A stretch of 64,000 bases of DNA from Nitrosospira lacus. Its GTDB lineage: Bacteria; Pseudomonadota; Gammaproteobacteria; Burkholderiales; Nitrosomonadaceae. The stretch is from the NCBI RefSeq assembly GCF_000355765.4, contig NZ_CP021106.3, positions 653,137-717,136 of the forward strand, written 5' to 3'. The position numbers were made by a program, and so were the translations under genes. Numbering within the stretch: position 1 is the first letter of the stretch; the number at the start of each line of letters is the position of its first letter. Below, in pieces: positions 18,317 through 28,063 of the stretch. Below the pieces are notes generated by a model. It was given only the letters and a program-made list of their open reading frames with translations. It made no database searches and was not told the DNA's origin.

Positions 18317-19669
18317 GTGAATCAGGATAAAAAGAGTCTGCTGGTGATCGAGGACGATCCCGGTTTACAGAAACAACTCCGCTGGAGCTTTGATAACTAT
18401 GAGGTATTGGTGGCGGGGGATCGCGAAAGTGCGCTCGCCCTGGTTCGACGGCATGAACCCGCGGTCGTCACCATGGATTTGGGACTTCCCCCGGACCCGG
18501 ATGGAGCTTCCGAAGGGTTGGCCACGCTAAAACAGATACTTGAGCTCGCGCCGGATACCAAGTTGATTGTTCTTACGGGTAATCAGGATCATGGGAATGC
18601 TTTAAAAGCGATTGGCATGGGCGCTTACGATTTTCATCAAAAACCTTTCGATCCCGAGATGCTCGGCCTAGTAATCGAAAGAGCTTTCTATCTGTACGCG
18701 TTGCAGCAGGAGAATCGAAGATTATTGCAGACCCAGACAAATTTACCCATAACCGGCATTATCACCCGCGATCCGGGGATGATTAAAGTATGCCGCAGTG
18801 TGGAGAAGGTGGCTTCATCGGACGCCACGGCGATCCTGCTGGGTGAGAGTGGAACGGGAAAGGAAATTCTGGCAAGAGCTCTCCACCACTCGAGTGCCAG
18901 GCAGGGGAAACGCTTCATGGCAATTAATTGCGCGGCGATCCCCGAAACACTTTTAGAAAGCGAATTATTCGGCTATGAAAAAGGCGCTTATACGGGTGCA
19001 GCCAAGCAGACGCTGGGTAAGATCGAGCTCGCCAACGAGGGCACTTTCTTTCTTGATGAGGTAGGTGATTTGCCCATGCCGCTCCAGGCAAAACTTCTTC
19101 GTTTCTTGCAGGAGAGGGTGATCGAAAGGGTTGGCGGACGTAAAGAGATTCCGGTGGATGTGCGCATCGTATGTGCAACGCACCAGAATCTGAAGAAATT
19201 GATAGAGGAAGGACGTTTTCGCGAGGACCTTTACTATCGCCTGAGCGAAATCGTCATTACCATTCCTCCTCTGCGCGAGCGAGCGGGTGACGCCGCGCTG
19301 CTGGCGCATCACTTCAAGAATAAATTCTCTGTTCAGGAAAAACGCCCCTCATTGAATTTCAGCCAGGAGGCGCTTGCCGCGATTGAAGGCCATCCGTGGC
19401 CGGGTAATGTCCGGGAAATGGAGAACTGCATCAAGCGTGCCGTTATCATGGCCGATGGCCCCATGATCAGCGCGGAAGATCTCGGGTTGCAGGCTTCAAT
19501 CGCTCCGGTGGAACCCATCAATCTTCGCCAGATCCGTGAAAAGGCGGAATGTGATGCCTTGATGAAAGCGCTGGCAAGAGTGGATGGCAATGTTGTCAAG
19601 GCAGCGGAACTATTGGGCGTCAGCCGTCCCACCATTTATGATCTAATGAACCGCTACGGGTTAAAGTAA
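18317..19669 (+). CDS. prsR: PEP-CTERM-system sigma-54 response regulator PrsR
   Basis: An NtrC-type activator of 450 aa: receiver domain with acceptor Asp54 (VTMDLGLPPDPDG), AAA+ domain with Walker A GESGTGKE, the sigma-54 contact loop GAYTGA (variant of GAFTGA), Walker B FFLDEVGDLPM and the arginine finger region, and a C-terminal Fis-type helix-turn-helix (NVVKAAELLGVSRPTIYDLM). The start codon is GTG at 18317. PrsR proteins activate RpoN-dependent promoters of PEP-CTERM protein genes; no such target gene is seen in this window. It lies 211 bp after prsK, leaving room for its own promoter. Confidence 0.92.
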   Translation: MNQDKKSLLVIEDDPGLQKQLRWSFDNYEVLVAGDRESALALVRRHEPAVVTMDLGLPPDPDGASEGLATLKQILELAPDTKLIVLTGNQDHGNALKAIGMGAYDFHQKPFDPEMLGLVIERAFYLYALQQENRRLLQTQTNLPITGIITRDPGMIKVCRSVEKVASSDATAILLGESGTGKEILARALHHSSARQGKRFMAINCAAIPETLLESELFGYEKGAYTGAAKQTLGKIELANEGTFFLDEVGDLPMPLQAKLLRFLQERVIERVGGRKEIPVDVRIVCATHQNLKKLIEEGRFREDLYYRLSEIVITIPPLRERAGDAALLAHHFKNKFSVQEKRPSLNFSQEALAAIEGHPWPGNVREMENCIKRAVIMADGPMISAEDLGLQASIAPVEPINLRQIREKAECDALMKALARVDGNVVKAAELLGVSRPTIYDLMNRYGLK

Positions 19670-19935
19670 GCAAATTCCCCTGATCAATGATCCTGAATCT
19701 GGCAATTGACTGTTCAATTTTCACTTATTTGTCAAGCTCAGCGCTATGATATACAGATTGCACCACTTGATCTTCACCCTTATGGTGAGTCGCTACAGGG
19801 CAGATTGCAAGATTTTTGCGGCACATGGCGAGTTTATTCGCAACGCCTTGTCCCACACCCGAAAATCGCACATCCACCCTACCGGATTTTAGGATAGTTT
19901 GTTCCTCATCACTATTTGATAGACGGGTTTTCTCA

Positions 19936-21519
19936 ATGGCAGATCTTGTTCATAAGCTCATTTTCAAGTCCGCGGATCTTTTTCCTGACAGGGAGGCGCT
20001 GGTTTATCGAGATGAGCGGATAGGCTACGCGGTGCTGGCCAAGGCCATCGACTCGGCTGGGAAGGCGATGCTCGCTTTGGGACTTGATCGAGGGGAACGC
20101 GTCGCGGTTTATCTCGAGAAACGCCCGGAAACAGTTGCCGCACTGTTCGGCGCTACGGCCGCTGGAGGTGTTTTCGTACCTGTGAACCCTCTTCTCAAGC
20201 CGGAACAGGTGGCGTATATCCTGCGCGACTGCAATGTAAGAATCCTGATCACTTCAGCCGACCGGCTGAGACTGCTTGCTGCGGTTCTATCGCAGTGCCA
20301 TGATCTGCATACCGTGATAGTGGTCAACCCGGGGGCGATTGCGCCGGTTATCGTCGGCTTGAATATCATATCCTGGGATGACGCCCTTGCCGCCGGGCAT
20401 GGCAAGGCGCATCACGGTATCGATAGCGATATGGCAGCGATTCTTTATACTTCCGGCAGTACCGGCAAGCCAAAGGGTGTGGTCCTTTCCCACCGTAATC
20501 TGGTAGCCGGTGCTGCGAGTGTTGCCCAATACCTGAAAAATGATCCCGATGACCGGATTCTATCGGTACTGCCGCTGAGTTTTGACTATGGGCTGAGTCA
20601 GCTGACTACCGCTTTTCATGCGTGTGCGACGAGTGTTCTGATGAACTATCTGTTACCGCGAGATATCATCGAGATTGTCGAGAGGGAGCGCATCACGGGT
20701 CTGGCCGCAGTGCCCCCATTGTGGATTCAACTGGCCCAGTTGAATTGGCCATCGCACATTTTACTACGCTACATTACAAATTCAGGCGGAGCAATGCCGC
20801 GAGCAACTCTCGATTTACTGCGCAGCAAAGCTCCCAATACCCAGGTATTCCTGATGTATGGCCTCACCGAGGCGTTCCGTTCGACCTTTCTGTCTCCCGA
20901 GGAAGTGGATAGGCGTCCCGACTCCATCGGTAAGGCCATCCCCAATGCCGAAGTGCTGGTGCTACGCGAAGATGGGTCGCTGTGCGCTGCTGGTGAGCCG
21001 GGGGAGCTGGTGCATCGTGGAGCCCTGGTTTCCATGGGATACTGGAATGACCGGGAAAAGACCGCCGAGCGTTTTAAACCTGTCCCTTCCCGTCAGTCCG
21101 GGCTGACTATTCCGGAATTGGCGGTATGGTCGGGAGATACGGTGCGCATGGATGAAGAAGGCTTCCTTTATTTCATTGGTCGCCGTGATGAAATGATCAA
21201 GACATCGGGTTATCGTGTCAGCCCCACCGAAGTGGAAGAAGTGATCTACGCCACGGAACTCGTGGGAGAAGCTGCCGCCATTGGAATACCTCACCCGATA
21301 CTGGGTCAGGCTATCGTTCTGGTCGTCACGTCGCGGAACGATGCGACGCTGGACCACGACGCATTGCTGGCTGCCTGCAAGCTTCATCTTCCGGCTTTCA
21401 TGCTGCCCAGCCGGATCGAATCCAGGGAAGGTAATTTGCCGCGCAATCCCAACGGCAAGATAGACCGTAAACTGCTCGCCCAGACGCTGCAAAATGCTTT
21501 TATGGAACACGGCACATGA
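19936..21519 (+). CDS. Acyl-CoA ligase, exosortase-A associated
   Basis: AMP-forming adenylate ligase of 527 aa. Motifs include the phosphate loop ILYTSGSTGKPKGVVLSH, the adenine-binding MYGLTEAFRSTFL and the C-terminal GRRDEMIKTSGYRVSP with a final catalytic Lys in NPNGKIDRKLL. It belongs to the ligase type found beside XrtA exopolysaccharide genes, where it is thought to activate an acyl or amino-acid substrate that modifies the polymer; the substrate is unknown. I take the ATG at 19936, where homology begins; an in-frame ATG at 19816 adds 40 unrelated residues. It overlaps the next gene by 4 bp (ATGA). Confidence 0.88.
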   Translation: MADLVHKLIFKSADLFPDREALVYRDERIGYAVLAKAIDSAGKAMLALGLDRGERVAVYLEKRPETVAALFGATAAGGVFVPVNPLLKPEQVAYILRDCNVRILITSADRLRLLAAVLSQCHDLHTVIVVNPGAIAPVIVGLNIISWDDALAAGHGKAHHGIDSDMAAILYTSGSTGKPKGVVLSHRNLVAGAASVAQYLKNDPDDRILSVLPLSFDYGLSQLTTAFHACATSVLMNYLLPRDIIEIVERERITGLAAVPPLWIQLAQLNWPSHILLRYITNSGGAMPRATLDLLRSKAPNTQVFLMYGLTEAFRSTFLSPEEVDRRPDSIGKAIPNAEVLVLREDGSLCAAGEPGELVHRGALVSMGYWNDREKTAERFKPVPSRQSGLTIPELAVWSGDTVRMDEEGFLYFIGRRDEMIKTSGYRVSPTEVEEVIYATELVGEAAAIGIPHPILGQAIVLVVTSRNDATLDHDALLAACKLHLPAFMLPSRIESREGNLPRNPNGKIDRKLLAQTLQNAFMEHGT

Positions 21520-22751
21520 GTAGTCCCCGTCCCAAGCATGCTCCTGTGACGCAGTTTCCAATTCATGGCGACTGCCTCCAGATTGGTGGCATGTCCCTTA
21601 CACGTCTGGCGCAACGCGTCGGCAGAACACCTTTCTATGCGTATGACCGGCAGCAGATCACCGAACGGGTTGCTTTCCTGCGCCAGCATCTGCCTGCCGA
21701 GATCCACCTCCACTATGCCATGAAGGCAAATCCCATGTCCGCAATCGTACAGCACATGGCCAGCCTGGTGGATGGAATTGACGTGGCATCGGCAGGCGAG
21801 ATGAGGGTGGCGCTTGATACGCCCATGCCACCGCATCTGATCAGTTTTGCGGGACCGGGAAAGGGCGAAGACGAGCTCTCTTGCGCGATTGCCGCAGGCA
21901 TCGTCCTGAATATGGAATCCGAGCAGGAAATGGAGCGTATCGCCAGCCTGGGTGCTCACCTTGGTATCCGTCCAAAAGTGGCGGTTCGCGTCAATCCTGA
22001 TTTCGAGCTCAAGTCCTCCAGCATGAAAATGGGGGGTGGACCGAAGCAGTTTGGCGTGGATGCGGAGCGCGTCCCCGCCATGCTTGCCCGTATCGGTCAA
22101 CTCGAACTTGATTTCGAAGGATTTCACATCTTCAGCGGTTCGCAAAATCTGAAGGCGGAGGCCCTCCAGGAGGCTCATGAAAAAACCTTTCAGCTCGGCA
22201 TTTCTCTTGCTCAGCATGCGCCCGGGCCGGTTCGCATGCTGAACATCGGCGGCGGCTTTGGTATTCCTTATTTTCCGGGCGACGAGGCTTTGGATGTCGC
22301 AGCGGTGGGCAAGAACCTGCGGCGTCTGCTACCTGAAGTAAAACGGCAGCTTCCCGATGCATGCATGGTAATCGAATTGGGGCGATATCTGGTGGCGGAG
22401 GCCGGAATCTATGTGTGCCGCGTGCTGGAGCGGAAGGAGTCGAGAGGACAAGTATTCCTGGTAACAGATGGGGGTCTGCATCATCATCTTGCCGCCTCGG
22501 GAAATTTTGGCCAGGTCATCCGCAAAAATTACCCGGTCGTGGTCGGCAACAAGGTGCATGGTAATGACCGTGAAATTGTCTCGGTGGTGGGTCCTCTCTG
22601 CACCCCGCTGGATTTATTGGCGGACAGGATGGAAATGTCCAGAACCGAGATTGGAGACTTGGTGGTCGTCTTTCAATCAGGTGCCTACGGTCTGACCGCA
22701 AGCCCTACCGCATTTCTCAGCCATCCCGCACCCGTTGAAGTGTTGGTCTAG
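21516..22751 (+). CDS. PLP-dependent decarboxylase, exosortase-A associated
   Basis: Fold-III PLP enzyme of 411 aa of the LysA/ornithine-decarboxylase type. The PLP lysine is in HLHYAMKANPMSAIVQH, the glycine-rich phosphate loop is MLNIGGGFGIPYF and the substrate-site element is FQSGAYGLTASPTAFLSHP. This group replaces diaminopimelate decarboxylase in exosortase-A operons and probably supplies an amine or decarboxylated amino acid for polymer modification. The start overlaps the ligase stop (ATGA), so the two products are probably made together and act in sequence. Substrate is unknown; diaminopimelate decarboxylase itself is the main alternative. Confidence 0.87.
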   Translation: MSSPRPKHAPVTQFPIHGDCLQIGGMSLTRLAQRVGRTPFYAYDRQQITERVAFLRQHLPAEIHLHYAMKANPMSAIVQHMASLVDGIDVASAGEMRVALDTPMPPHLISFAGPGKGEDELSCAIAAGIVLNMESEQEMERIASLGAHLGIRPKVAVRVNPDFELKSSSMKMGGGPKQFGVDAERVPAMLARIGQLELDFEGFHIFSGSQNLKAEALQEAHEKTFQLGISLAQHAPGPVRMLNIGGGFGIPYFPGDEALDVAAVGKNLRRLLPEVKRQLPDACMVIELGRYLVAEAGIYVCRVLERKESRGQVFLVTDGGLHHHLAASGNFGQVIRKNYPVVVGNKVHGNDREIVSVVGPLCTPLDLLADRMEMSRTEIGDLVVVFQSGAYGLTASPTAFLSHPAPVEVLV

Positions 22752-22900
22752 ACTGCTAGACTGTCAGTAATAAAATGTTTACCTATCTGGAAGATAATGC
22801 ATGTTGTATGCCGTGGCTGCAAGTGGGGCATCAAATAATCATTAACCAAAAATAATGGAACGGTAATGCTGAAGAAAATGAGGGGGCCATTTTGAGCGGG

Positions 22901-24745
22901 TTGTGTGGCTGGATAGGCTACGGCACCACAGTTAATGAGAACTTGCAGCTTGTTCAGCGAATGGCTGGACCGCTTACCCGCTTCGATGGCGGCGAGGCTC
23001 GAACACTGGCTGCGGTGAACAGCGGCTTGGCGGTTGCGGCAACCGGTGATGGTGCGCAGGTTTACCAGAAGGAAGGGCTGCTCGTGGCACTGTGGGGACG
23101 AGCCGGCCTTAGCGATCCTCGCCTGGCCCAGCTTGCGCGCACCGATGGCATGGCAAAAACCTTGGCTGACAGCTGGCTGGAAAGAGGAGAGAAAGTCTTA
23201 GAAAGTCTCACAGGGGCATTTTCCCTTTGTATCCTGCATGAAAGGGAAAATGTGGCCCTTTTAGCTATAGACCGTATGGGTATCCACCCGCTTTCCTTCC
23301 AGATTTCAGGCGGATGCCTGGTGTTTGGCTCATCGGCGGATGCCATCATTTTGCATCCGCAAGTGAAATCCGCGATTTCCCCGCAAGGCATCTATAATTA
23401 TGTTTATTTTCACATGGTGCCCGCTCCCGGCACGATTTATCTGGAACAAAAGCGTCTTCTGCCCGGCGAATACCTGATCTACCGGAAGGGGAGCGTAGAG
23501 ACTCATAAATACTGGGAAATGCGATTCCTTGAGGACGAGAAGCGACCCTTCAAGGAACTTAAGCAGGATTTTATGGATGTATTGCGCTCAAGTGTGCTTG
23601 AGGCGATTGGGAAAGAGGAAGTCGGGGCTTTTCTGAGCGGTGGAACCGACAGTTCGACAATCGCCGGTATATTGGGAGAGGTAAGTGGCCAGCCGGCCCG
23701 AACTTACTCCATTGGTTTCGATGCCTCAGGTTATGACGAAATGGAATATGCGCGTATTGCGGCCCGGCATTTTTCCACCCGGCATAAAGAGTACTACGTC
23801 ACTCCCGATGATATTGTGACCGCTATTCCGCAGATCGCAGCGATTTTCGATCAACCCTTCGGTAACTCTTCCGCCATACCTGCCTTTTATTGCGCACGCA
23901 TGGCTAAGGAAGATGGCCTGAGCCGGATGCTGGGTGGTGACGGTGGAGATGAGTTGTTCGGCGGCAACGTGCGTTACGCCAAACAACATCTTTTTTCCCT
24001 TTATGAGCAAGTGCCTTCAATGATGCGCAAGGGGCTGGTCGAGCCGCTGGTTTTTGGCATGCCCGGTGGAGCTGCCTTGCCTCTGGTGCGAAAGGCCCGC
24101 AGTTACATAGAGCAGGCATCAATTGCGATGCCGGCGCGTACGGAAACTTATAACCTGCTGGAGCGTTATGGCCATGGAGAAGTCTTTACCCCGGAATTCC
24201 TGGCTACTGTCAATGCGGGCTATCCCGCTAGCCTCTTGAATGAAATCTACCATCAGAACAATGCTGATAGCCTGATAAACCGCATGCTTGCTTTTGATCG
24301 CAAGTTCACGCTCGCCGACAATGATTTGCCTAAAGTGGCAAAAGCTTGCGAACTGGCGGGAATGGACGTGGCGTTCCCCCTTATCAGCGACCAGATCACT
24401 GCTTTTTCTTTGCGGCTTGAGCCTCAGCTTAAGCTTAAAGGCACGAAATTACGTTATTTCTTCAAAGAAGCGTTGCGAGGGTTTTTGCCGGAAGAGATTA
24501 TCGCCAAGCAAAAACATGGCTTCGGCTTGCCTTTCGGTGTGTGGCTCCAACATCACAAGCCGTTGCAAGCCTTGGCTTCTGATAGCTTGACCGACCTCAA
24601 GTCACGGAACATCGTACGTGCCGATTTTATCGATACGCTGCTCGGGCAGCATCTGGATGAGCATGCAGGTTATCACGGTACCATGGTTTGGGTTTTGATG
24701 ATGCTGGAGCAGTGGTACCGGCAGCACGGAATTCACGGACAGTAG
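22901..24745 (+). CDS. Asparagine-synthase-like amidotransferase (XrtA block)
   Basis: About 614 aa with an N-terminal class-II glutamine amidotransferase domain and a C-terminal asparagine-synthase domain with the PP-loop FLSGGTDSSTIAGIL and later LGGDGGDELFGGN and KQKHGFGLPFGVW. Two TTG codons could start it. The one at 22901 gives Met-Cys-Gly, placing the catalytic Cys second as the Ntn mechanism requires. The one at 22892 gives MSGLCGWIG and sits better behind GAGGGGG, but it would bury the nucleophile. I chose 22901 for that reason. The enzyme probably amidates a sugar or amino-acid part of the exopolysaccharide. Confidence 0.83.
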   Translation: MCGWIGYGTTVNENLQLVQRMAGPLTRFDGGEARTLAAVNSGLAVAATGDGAQVYQKEGLLVALWGRAGLSDPRLAQLARTDGMAKTLADSWLERGEKVLESLTGAFSLCILHERENVALLAIDRMGIHPLSFQISGGCLVFGSSADAIILHPQVKSAISPQGIYNYVYFHMVPAPGTIYLEQKRLLPGEYLIYRKGSVETHKYWEMRFLEDEKRPFKELKQDFMDVLRSSVLEAIGKEEVGAFLSGGTDSSTIAGILGEVSGQPARTYSIGFDASGYDEMEYARIAARHFSTRHKEYYVTPDDIVTAIPQIAAIFDQPFGNSSAIPAFYCARMAKEDGLSRMLGGDGGDELFGGNVRYAKQHLFSLYEQVPSMMRKGLVEPLVFGMPGGAALPLVRKARSYIEQASIAMPARTETYNLLERYGHGEVFTPEFLATVNAGYPASLLNEIYHQNNADSLINRMLAFDRKFTLADNDLPKVAKACELAGMDVAFPLISDQITAFSLRLEPQLKLKGTKLRYFFKEALRGFLPEEIIAKQKHGFGLPFGVWLQHHKPLQALASDSLTDLKSRNIVRADFIDTLLGQHLDEHAGYHGTMVWVLMMLEQWYRQHGIHGQ

Positions 24746-25607
24746 CATTTTATTGCCCTCAACCCGGGATCCTATCCGCTTTTCTTTGTTGGGCCATGCG
24801 GCGTCCTGTCGCTGCATGTACGGTGGCCTGCTGTCATCCTGGGTGATGTGTGTGCAAGCGGGCGGCCGGAGTGATTCTATTGCTTCCGGCAGCAATTGCG
24901 CCGGATATTTTGCCGCCACTTCATCCGCCATATGGTTTCCCCGGCCGATGCCTGAAAAGTTTTCAGGCGCGGCTGAAGGGCAAGTGTGCCAGAACCCCCC
25001 TTCAGACTATATCCCAGGATTATGTGATCGAAGGCGCGTAATGCGCTACTCTACTCTGTGAAGCTAGCGGAAGTCATTCTGGCTTCCGCTCATTGTTTCT
25101 GGAGAGAAATCACATGACGTTGGAGACTGTTTTCTTGATATCTGCCGCCACTTGCGTAAACCGGCAAGGTCCCCCTGGCTTGGGGCGGACCTGTGCAACA
25201 CATCGCTGACCAGCTCCGCCAGGCAGGTTGTGTCGCTGCGGCTGCAAGAACCGGTCCGGCATTTCACCGTATTCTCGCCCGCTTGGGCGCCGTCAATTCG
25301 GGAATTTATTCGGTGTGTTCCGGATGATCGTCAACGTCATCTCCAATTCATCCGCGTGAGGGGCGACCGCCGTTTTACGCTTATGCCGTTGCGAATATCG
25401 GCATAGGTCGAGGCGCAAGGAAAAAATTCCGTGCTTCAGGTAAGAATGCTGTCTATGATGTAAGAAAATCTCCAAATAGACGACTCACGGTAGGCATGCC
25501 ATGATTCCGACCATGCACCATGCAATCGATAATGGAGGTTTCCTGAGAGATCCATGCAGTCGATCAATGGGGTTTTATCACGTCAATTTTATCCACAGGC
25601 AACCGCC
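24746..25607. other. 860-bp region with no supported gene
   Basis: Several overlapping short frames occur, but none has a good ribosome-binding site together with recognisable sequence. One inverted repeat is clear: AGCGGAAG at 25066-25073 and CTTCCGCT at 25083-25090, with a weak T-rich tail, which might be a terminator. The stretch separates the XrtA block from the arsM/pst cluster and could contain gene remnants and the cluster's promoter. Confidence 0.45.
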
Positions 25608-26306
25608 ATGACCGAGATTGCTCTGGTGCTCGTGTGCAAGCGGCCGTCATCGGGCCTCGCAAAACAGCGGCTGGCCGCAAGCCTGGGAAGGGAGGCGGCG
25701 GAGCGAATTGCCGAAGCGCTCCTCGCCTGTGCACTGGAGGACGCGGACGATTGGGACGGTCCGGTAGTCATCGCTCCAGCGCATCCCTCGGATCATGCCT
25801 GGGCCGATACGCTTTTACCGCGGTCGCGGCCGAAAGTGCGCATACAGCCACAAGCAGCGGGTAACCTGGGACAACGGTTGAACGGCCTGGATCGTGAACT
25901 GCGTAGAATGGGACTCGAACAGCTGGTTTACATCGGCAGTGATGCGCCCGCGCTTACGCCTGTCGATTACGCCGCGGTCAACAATGCCCTGTCTGCCCAT
26001 GACAGCGTGCTGATGCCGGCGGAAGATGGCGGCGTGGTGCTGATGGCAAGCCGCCATGAGTGGCCGATGCTGGGCGGTTTGCCGTGGAGTACTGCTCGCC
26101 TGGGTACAGCGCTAGCGGATTGTTGCCGCGCGGGGGGGCAGTCCGTCGCTACTCTTAAGCATGGCTTCGATGTGGACGAACACGGTGATCTCGTTCGATT
26201 GGCGACGGCACTGAGAATGGATCAACGTCCGGCACGGCGTGTATTACACGCGTTGGCTTGTGATCTCGTTCAACAAGGCCAACCGAGGGAAGCAGGGCAT
26301 GTTTAG
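25608..26306 (+). CDS. CofC-like glycosyl/nucleotidyl transferase (rSAM-linked type 1)
   Basis: A 232-residue protein of the TIGR04282-type family (transferase 1 of radical-SAM/selenodomain and arsenosugar-type clusters), related to the CofC/MobA nucleotidyltransferase fold. Visible are KRPSSGLAKQRLAASLG near the N-terminus, the metal-binding-like YIGSDAPALTP and EDGGVVLMA. The start at 25608 places the first strand (EIALVLVCKRP) at the N-terminus as in the family; a start at 25554 with an 18-residue extension remains possible. It is first of a tightly packed run and overlaps the next gene by 8 bp. Its role, perhaps glycosylating an arsenical or similar intermediate, is inferred from context. 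Confidence 0.8.
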   Translation: MTEIALVLVCKRPSSGLAKQRLAASLGREAAERIAEALLACALEDADDWDGPVVIAPAHPSDHAWADTLLPRSRPKVRIQPQAAGNLGQRLNGLDRELRRMGLEQLVYIGSDAPALTPVDYAAVNNALSAHDSVLMPAEDGGVVLMASRHEWPMLGGLPWSTARLGTALADCCRAGGQSVATLKHGFDVDEHGDLVRLATALRMDQRPARRVLHALACDLVQQGQPREAGHV

Positions 26307-26985
26307 CTTTAGTGCGATCATTCCCTGCTATCACGACGAGGCGAAGCTGGCCGATCTGCTCAACCAGTTGCAGAGCCTGCCGCATCGGCCGCTGGAAGCC
26401 GTGGTGGTGGATGGCGCTGACGACAAAGCGTGCCGCGAAGTGTGCGAGCAATACGGAGCACGCTGGCTGGCGGGGGAGCCTTGCCGCGGGCGCCAATTAC
26501 TGGCGGGGGCGGCGCTGGCGCAGGGTGACGTACTATGGTTTTTGCATGCTGACAATCGCTTGCCTCCCGATCCGGTGACGGCAATGGATCTCGCCATCAA
26601 GCGTGGCGCGGTGGGGGGCTATTTCCGATTTCGGTTCGATACTCCTCGCGCCTGGCCAGCGTTGCTGCTGGAACCGGCCATCGCATTGCGTTGCCGGTTT
26701 GGCGTTCCCTACGGGGACCAGGGGCTGTTCATGACACGCCAGGCCTATGCTGGCGCTGGCGGCCATTCGCCCTGGCCCTTATTCGAAGAGGTCTCCCTGG
26801 TGCGCGGATTGCGGCGCCTGGGGCGCTTTCTGCCTTTGCGCGAACCGCTCTTTGTCGATCCACGCCGCTGGCATCGCGATGGCTGGTGGCGGCGTACCTG
26901 GGTAAATCGCAATCTGGCGCTGGCTTTTGCGCGCGGCGTCGCGCCTGACCAGCTTGCGGTTCGCTACCGTTCAACAACTACCTGA
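26299..26985 (+). CDS. Family-2 glycosyltransferase (rSAM-linked type 2)
   Basis: A 228-residue GT2-fold protein of the TIGR04283 type (transferase 2 of radical-SAM/selenodomain and arsenosugar-type clusters). The N-terminal strand is FSFSAIIPCYHDE, the metal/nucleotide-sugar motif is LWFLHADNRLPPD and a downstream acceptor region reads GVPYGDQGLFMTRQAY. It starts inside the end of the previous gene (8-bp overlap), showing translational coupling. The pair of these two families next to a methyltransferase and a radical SAM gene is the recognised context of arsenosugar-like biosynthesis; the sugar and acceptor here are not known. Confidence 0.82.
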   Translation: MFSFSAIIPCYHDEAKLADLLNQLQSLPHRPLEAVVVDGADDKACREVCEQYGARWLAGEPCRGRQLLAGAALAQGDVLWFLHADNRLPPDPVTAMDLAIKRGAVGGYFRFRFDTPRAWPALLLEPAIALRCRFGVPYGDQGLFMTRQAYAGAGGHSPWPLFEEVSLVRGLRRLGRFLPLREPLFVDPRRWHRDGWWRRTWVNRNLALAFARGVAPDQLAVRYRSTTT

Positions 26986-27007
26986 TTTTCATAACGAGGC
27001 GATTACC

Positions 27008-28063
27008 ATGCATGACATTGTCAAGCAATATTACGGCGAAACCCTGACCAATTCACGTGATCTCCAGACCAACGCCTGCAAGACCGACGCGGGCTTGCCC
27101 GACTATGTGAAGCCGATACTGGCGCAGGTGCACAATGAGGTGTTGACCCGCTACTACGGCTGTGGGCTGGTGCTCCCCGAGTTGCTGGAGGATCTGACCG
27201 TACTCGATCTGGGTTGCGGGGCGGGCCGTGATGTCTACGTAATATCCAAACTGGTGGGGGAGCATGGCAGGGTAATCGGGGTGGATATGACTGAAGAGCA
27301 ACTGACAGTTGCGCGCCAGCATGAGGAGTATCATCGCAAGGCGTTTGGTCATGCCACCGGTAATGTTCTTTTTCTGCATGGCTATATCGAGCGCCTGTGC
27401 GAGCTCGAGCTGGCGGATAGCAGTGTGGACGTCATTGTGTCCAATTGCGTGATCAACCTTGCGCCCGACAAGGCGGCGGTGTTACGCGAAGCCTGGCGTG
27501 TTCTCAAGCCAGGCGGCGAGTTGTATTTTTCCGATATTTATACCGACCGTCGCGTACCCGGGGCGCTTGCCGGCGATCCGGTACTCTACGGCGAATGTCT
27601 GGGTGGAGCACTCTACTGGAATGATTTCAACCAGCTTGCGCGGGAGCATGGTTTTGCCGATCCGCGCCTGGTGGATGACCGTAAGATTGCCATTGGCAAA
27701 GCGGAACTGGCGGCGCGCGCCGGGAACATCCGCTTCTATTCCGCCACCTACCGGTTATTCAAGCTCGACAATCTTGAGTCGGCCTGCGAAGACTATGGCC
27801 AGTCAGTGGCTTACCGAGGGACGATACCGCATCACCCCCACTTGTTTGTACTGGATAAGCACCACCGTATGGAAACCGGAAAGCATTTCCCGGTCTGTGG
27901 CAACACATGGCGCATGCTGCACGATACTCGCTTCGCTGAACATTTCGAGTTCTACGGTAACTTCGAGCGGCACTATGGCATTTTTGCCGGCTGCGGTATG
28001 GGGCTACCTTATAATGACACCGCAAATGATTCCGAGAATAATCGTGCGGGCGGATGTTGTTAG
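27008..28063 (+). CDS. arsM: ArsM-like As(III) S-adenosylmethionine methyltransferase
   Basis: Class-I SAM methyltransferase of 351 aa. The SAM motif is VLDLGCGAGRDVY (about 65-77). Four cysteines occupy the positions expected of As(III)-binding ArsM enzymes: Cys24 (TNACKTD), Cys52 (YYGCGLV), Cys147 (VSNCVINL) and Cys197 (YGECLGG). A C-terminal extension carries CGNTW, AGCGMGLPY and a terminal Cys-Cys. ArsM converts arsenite to methylarsenicals in the cytoplasm. The start at 27008 lies 22 bp after the glycosyltransferase stop, and the radical SAM gene overlaps its end. Activity on another element such as Se or Te is possible but less likely. Confidence 0.82.
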   Translation: MHDIVKQYYGETLTNSRDLQTNACKTDAGLPDYVKPILAQVHNEVLTRYYGCGLVLPELLEDLTVLDLGCGAGRDVYVISKLVGEHGRVIGVDMTEEQLTVARQHEEYHRKAFGHATGNVLFLHGYIERLCELELADSSVDVIVSNCVINLAPDKAAVLREAWRVLKPGGELYFSDIYTDRRVPGALAGDPVLYGECLGGALYWNDFNQLAREHGFADPRLVDDRKIAIGKAELAARAGNIRFYSATYRLFKLDNLESACEDYGQSVAYRGTIPHHPHLFVLDKHHRMETGKHFPVCGNTWRMLHDTRFAEHFEFYGNFERHYGIFAGCGMGLPYNDTANDSENNRAGGCC

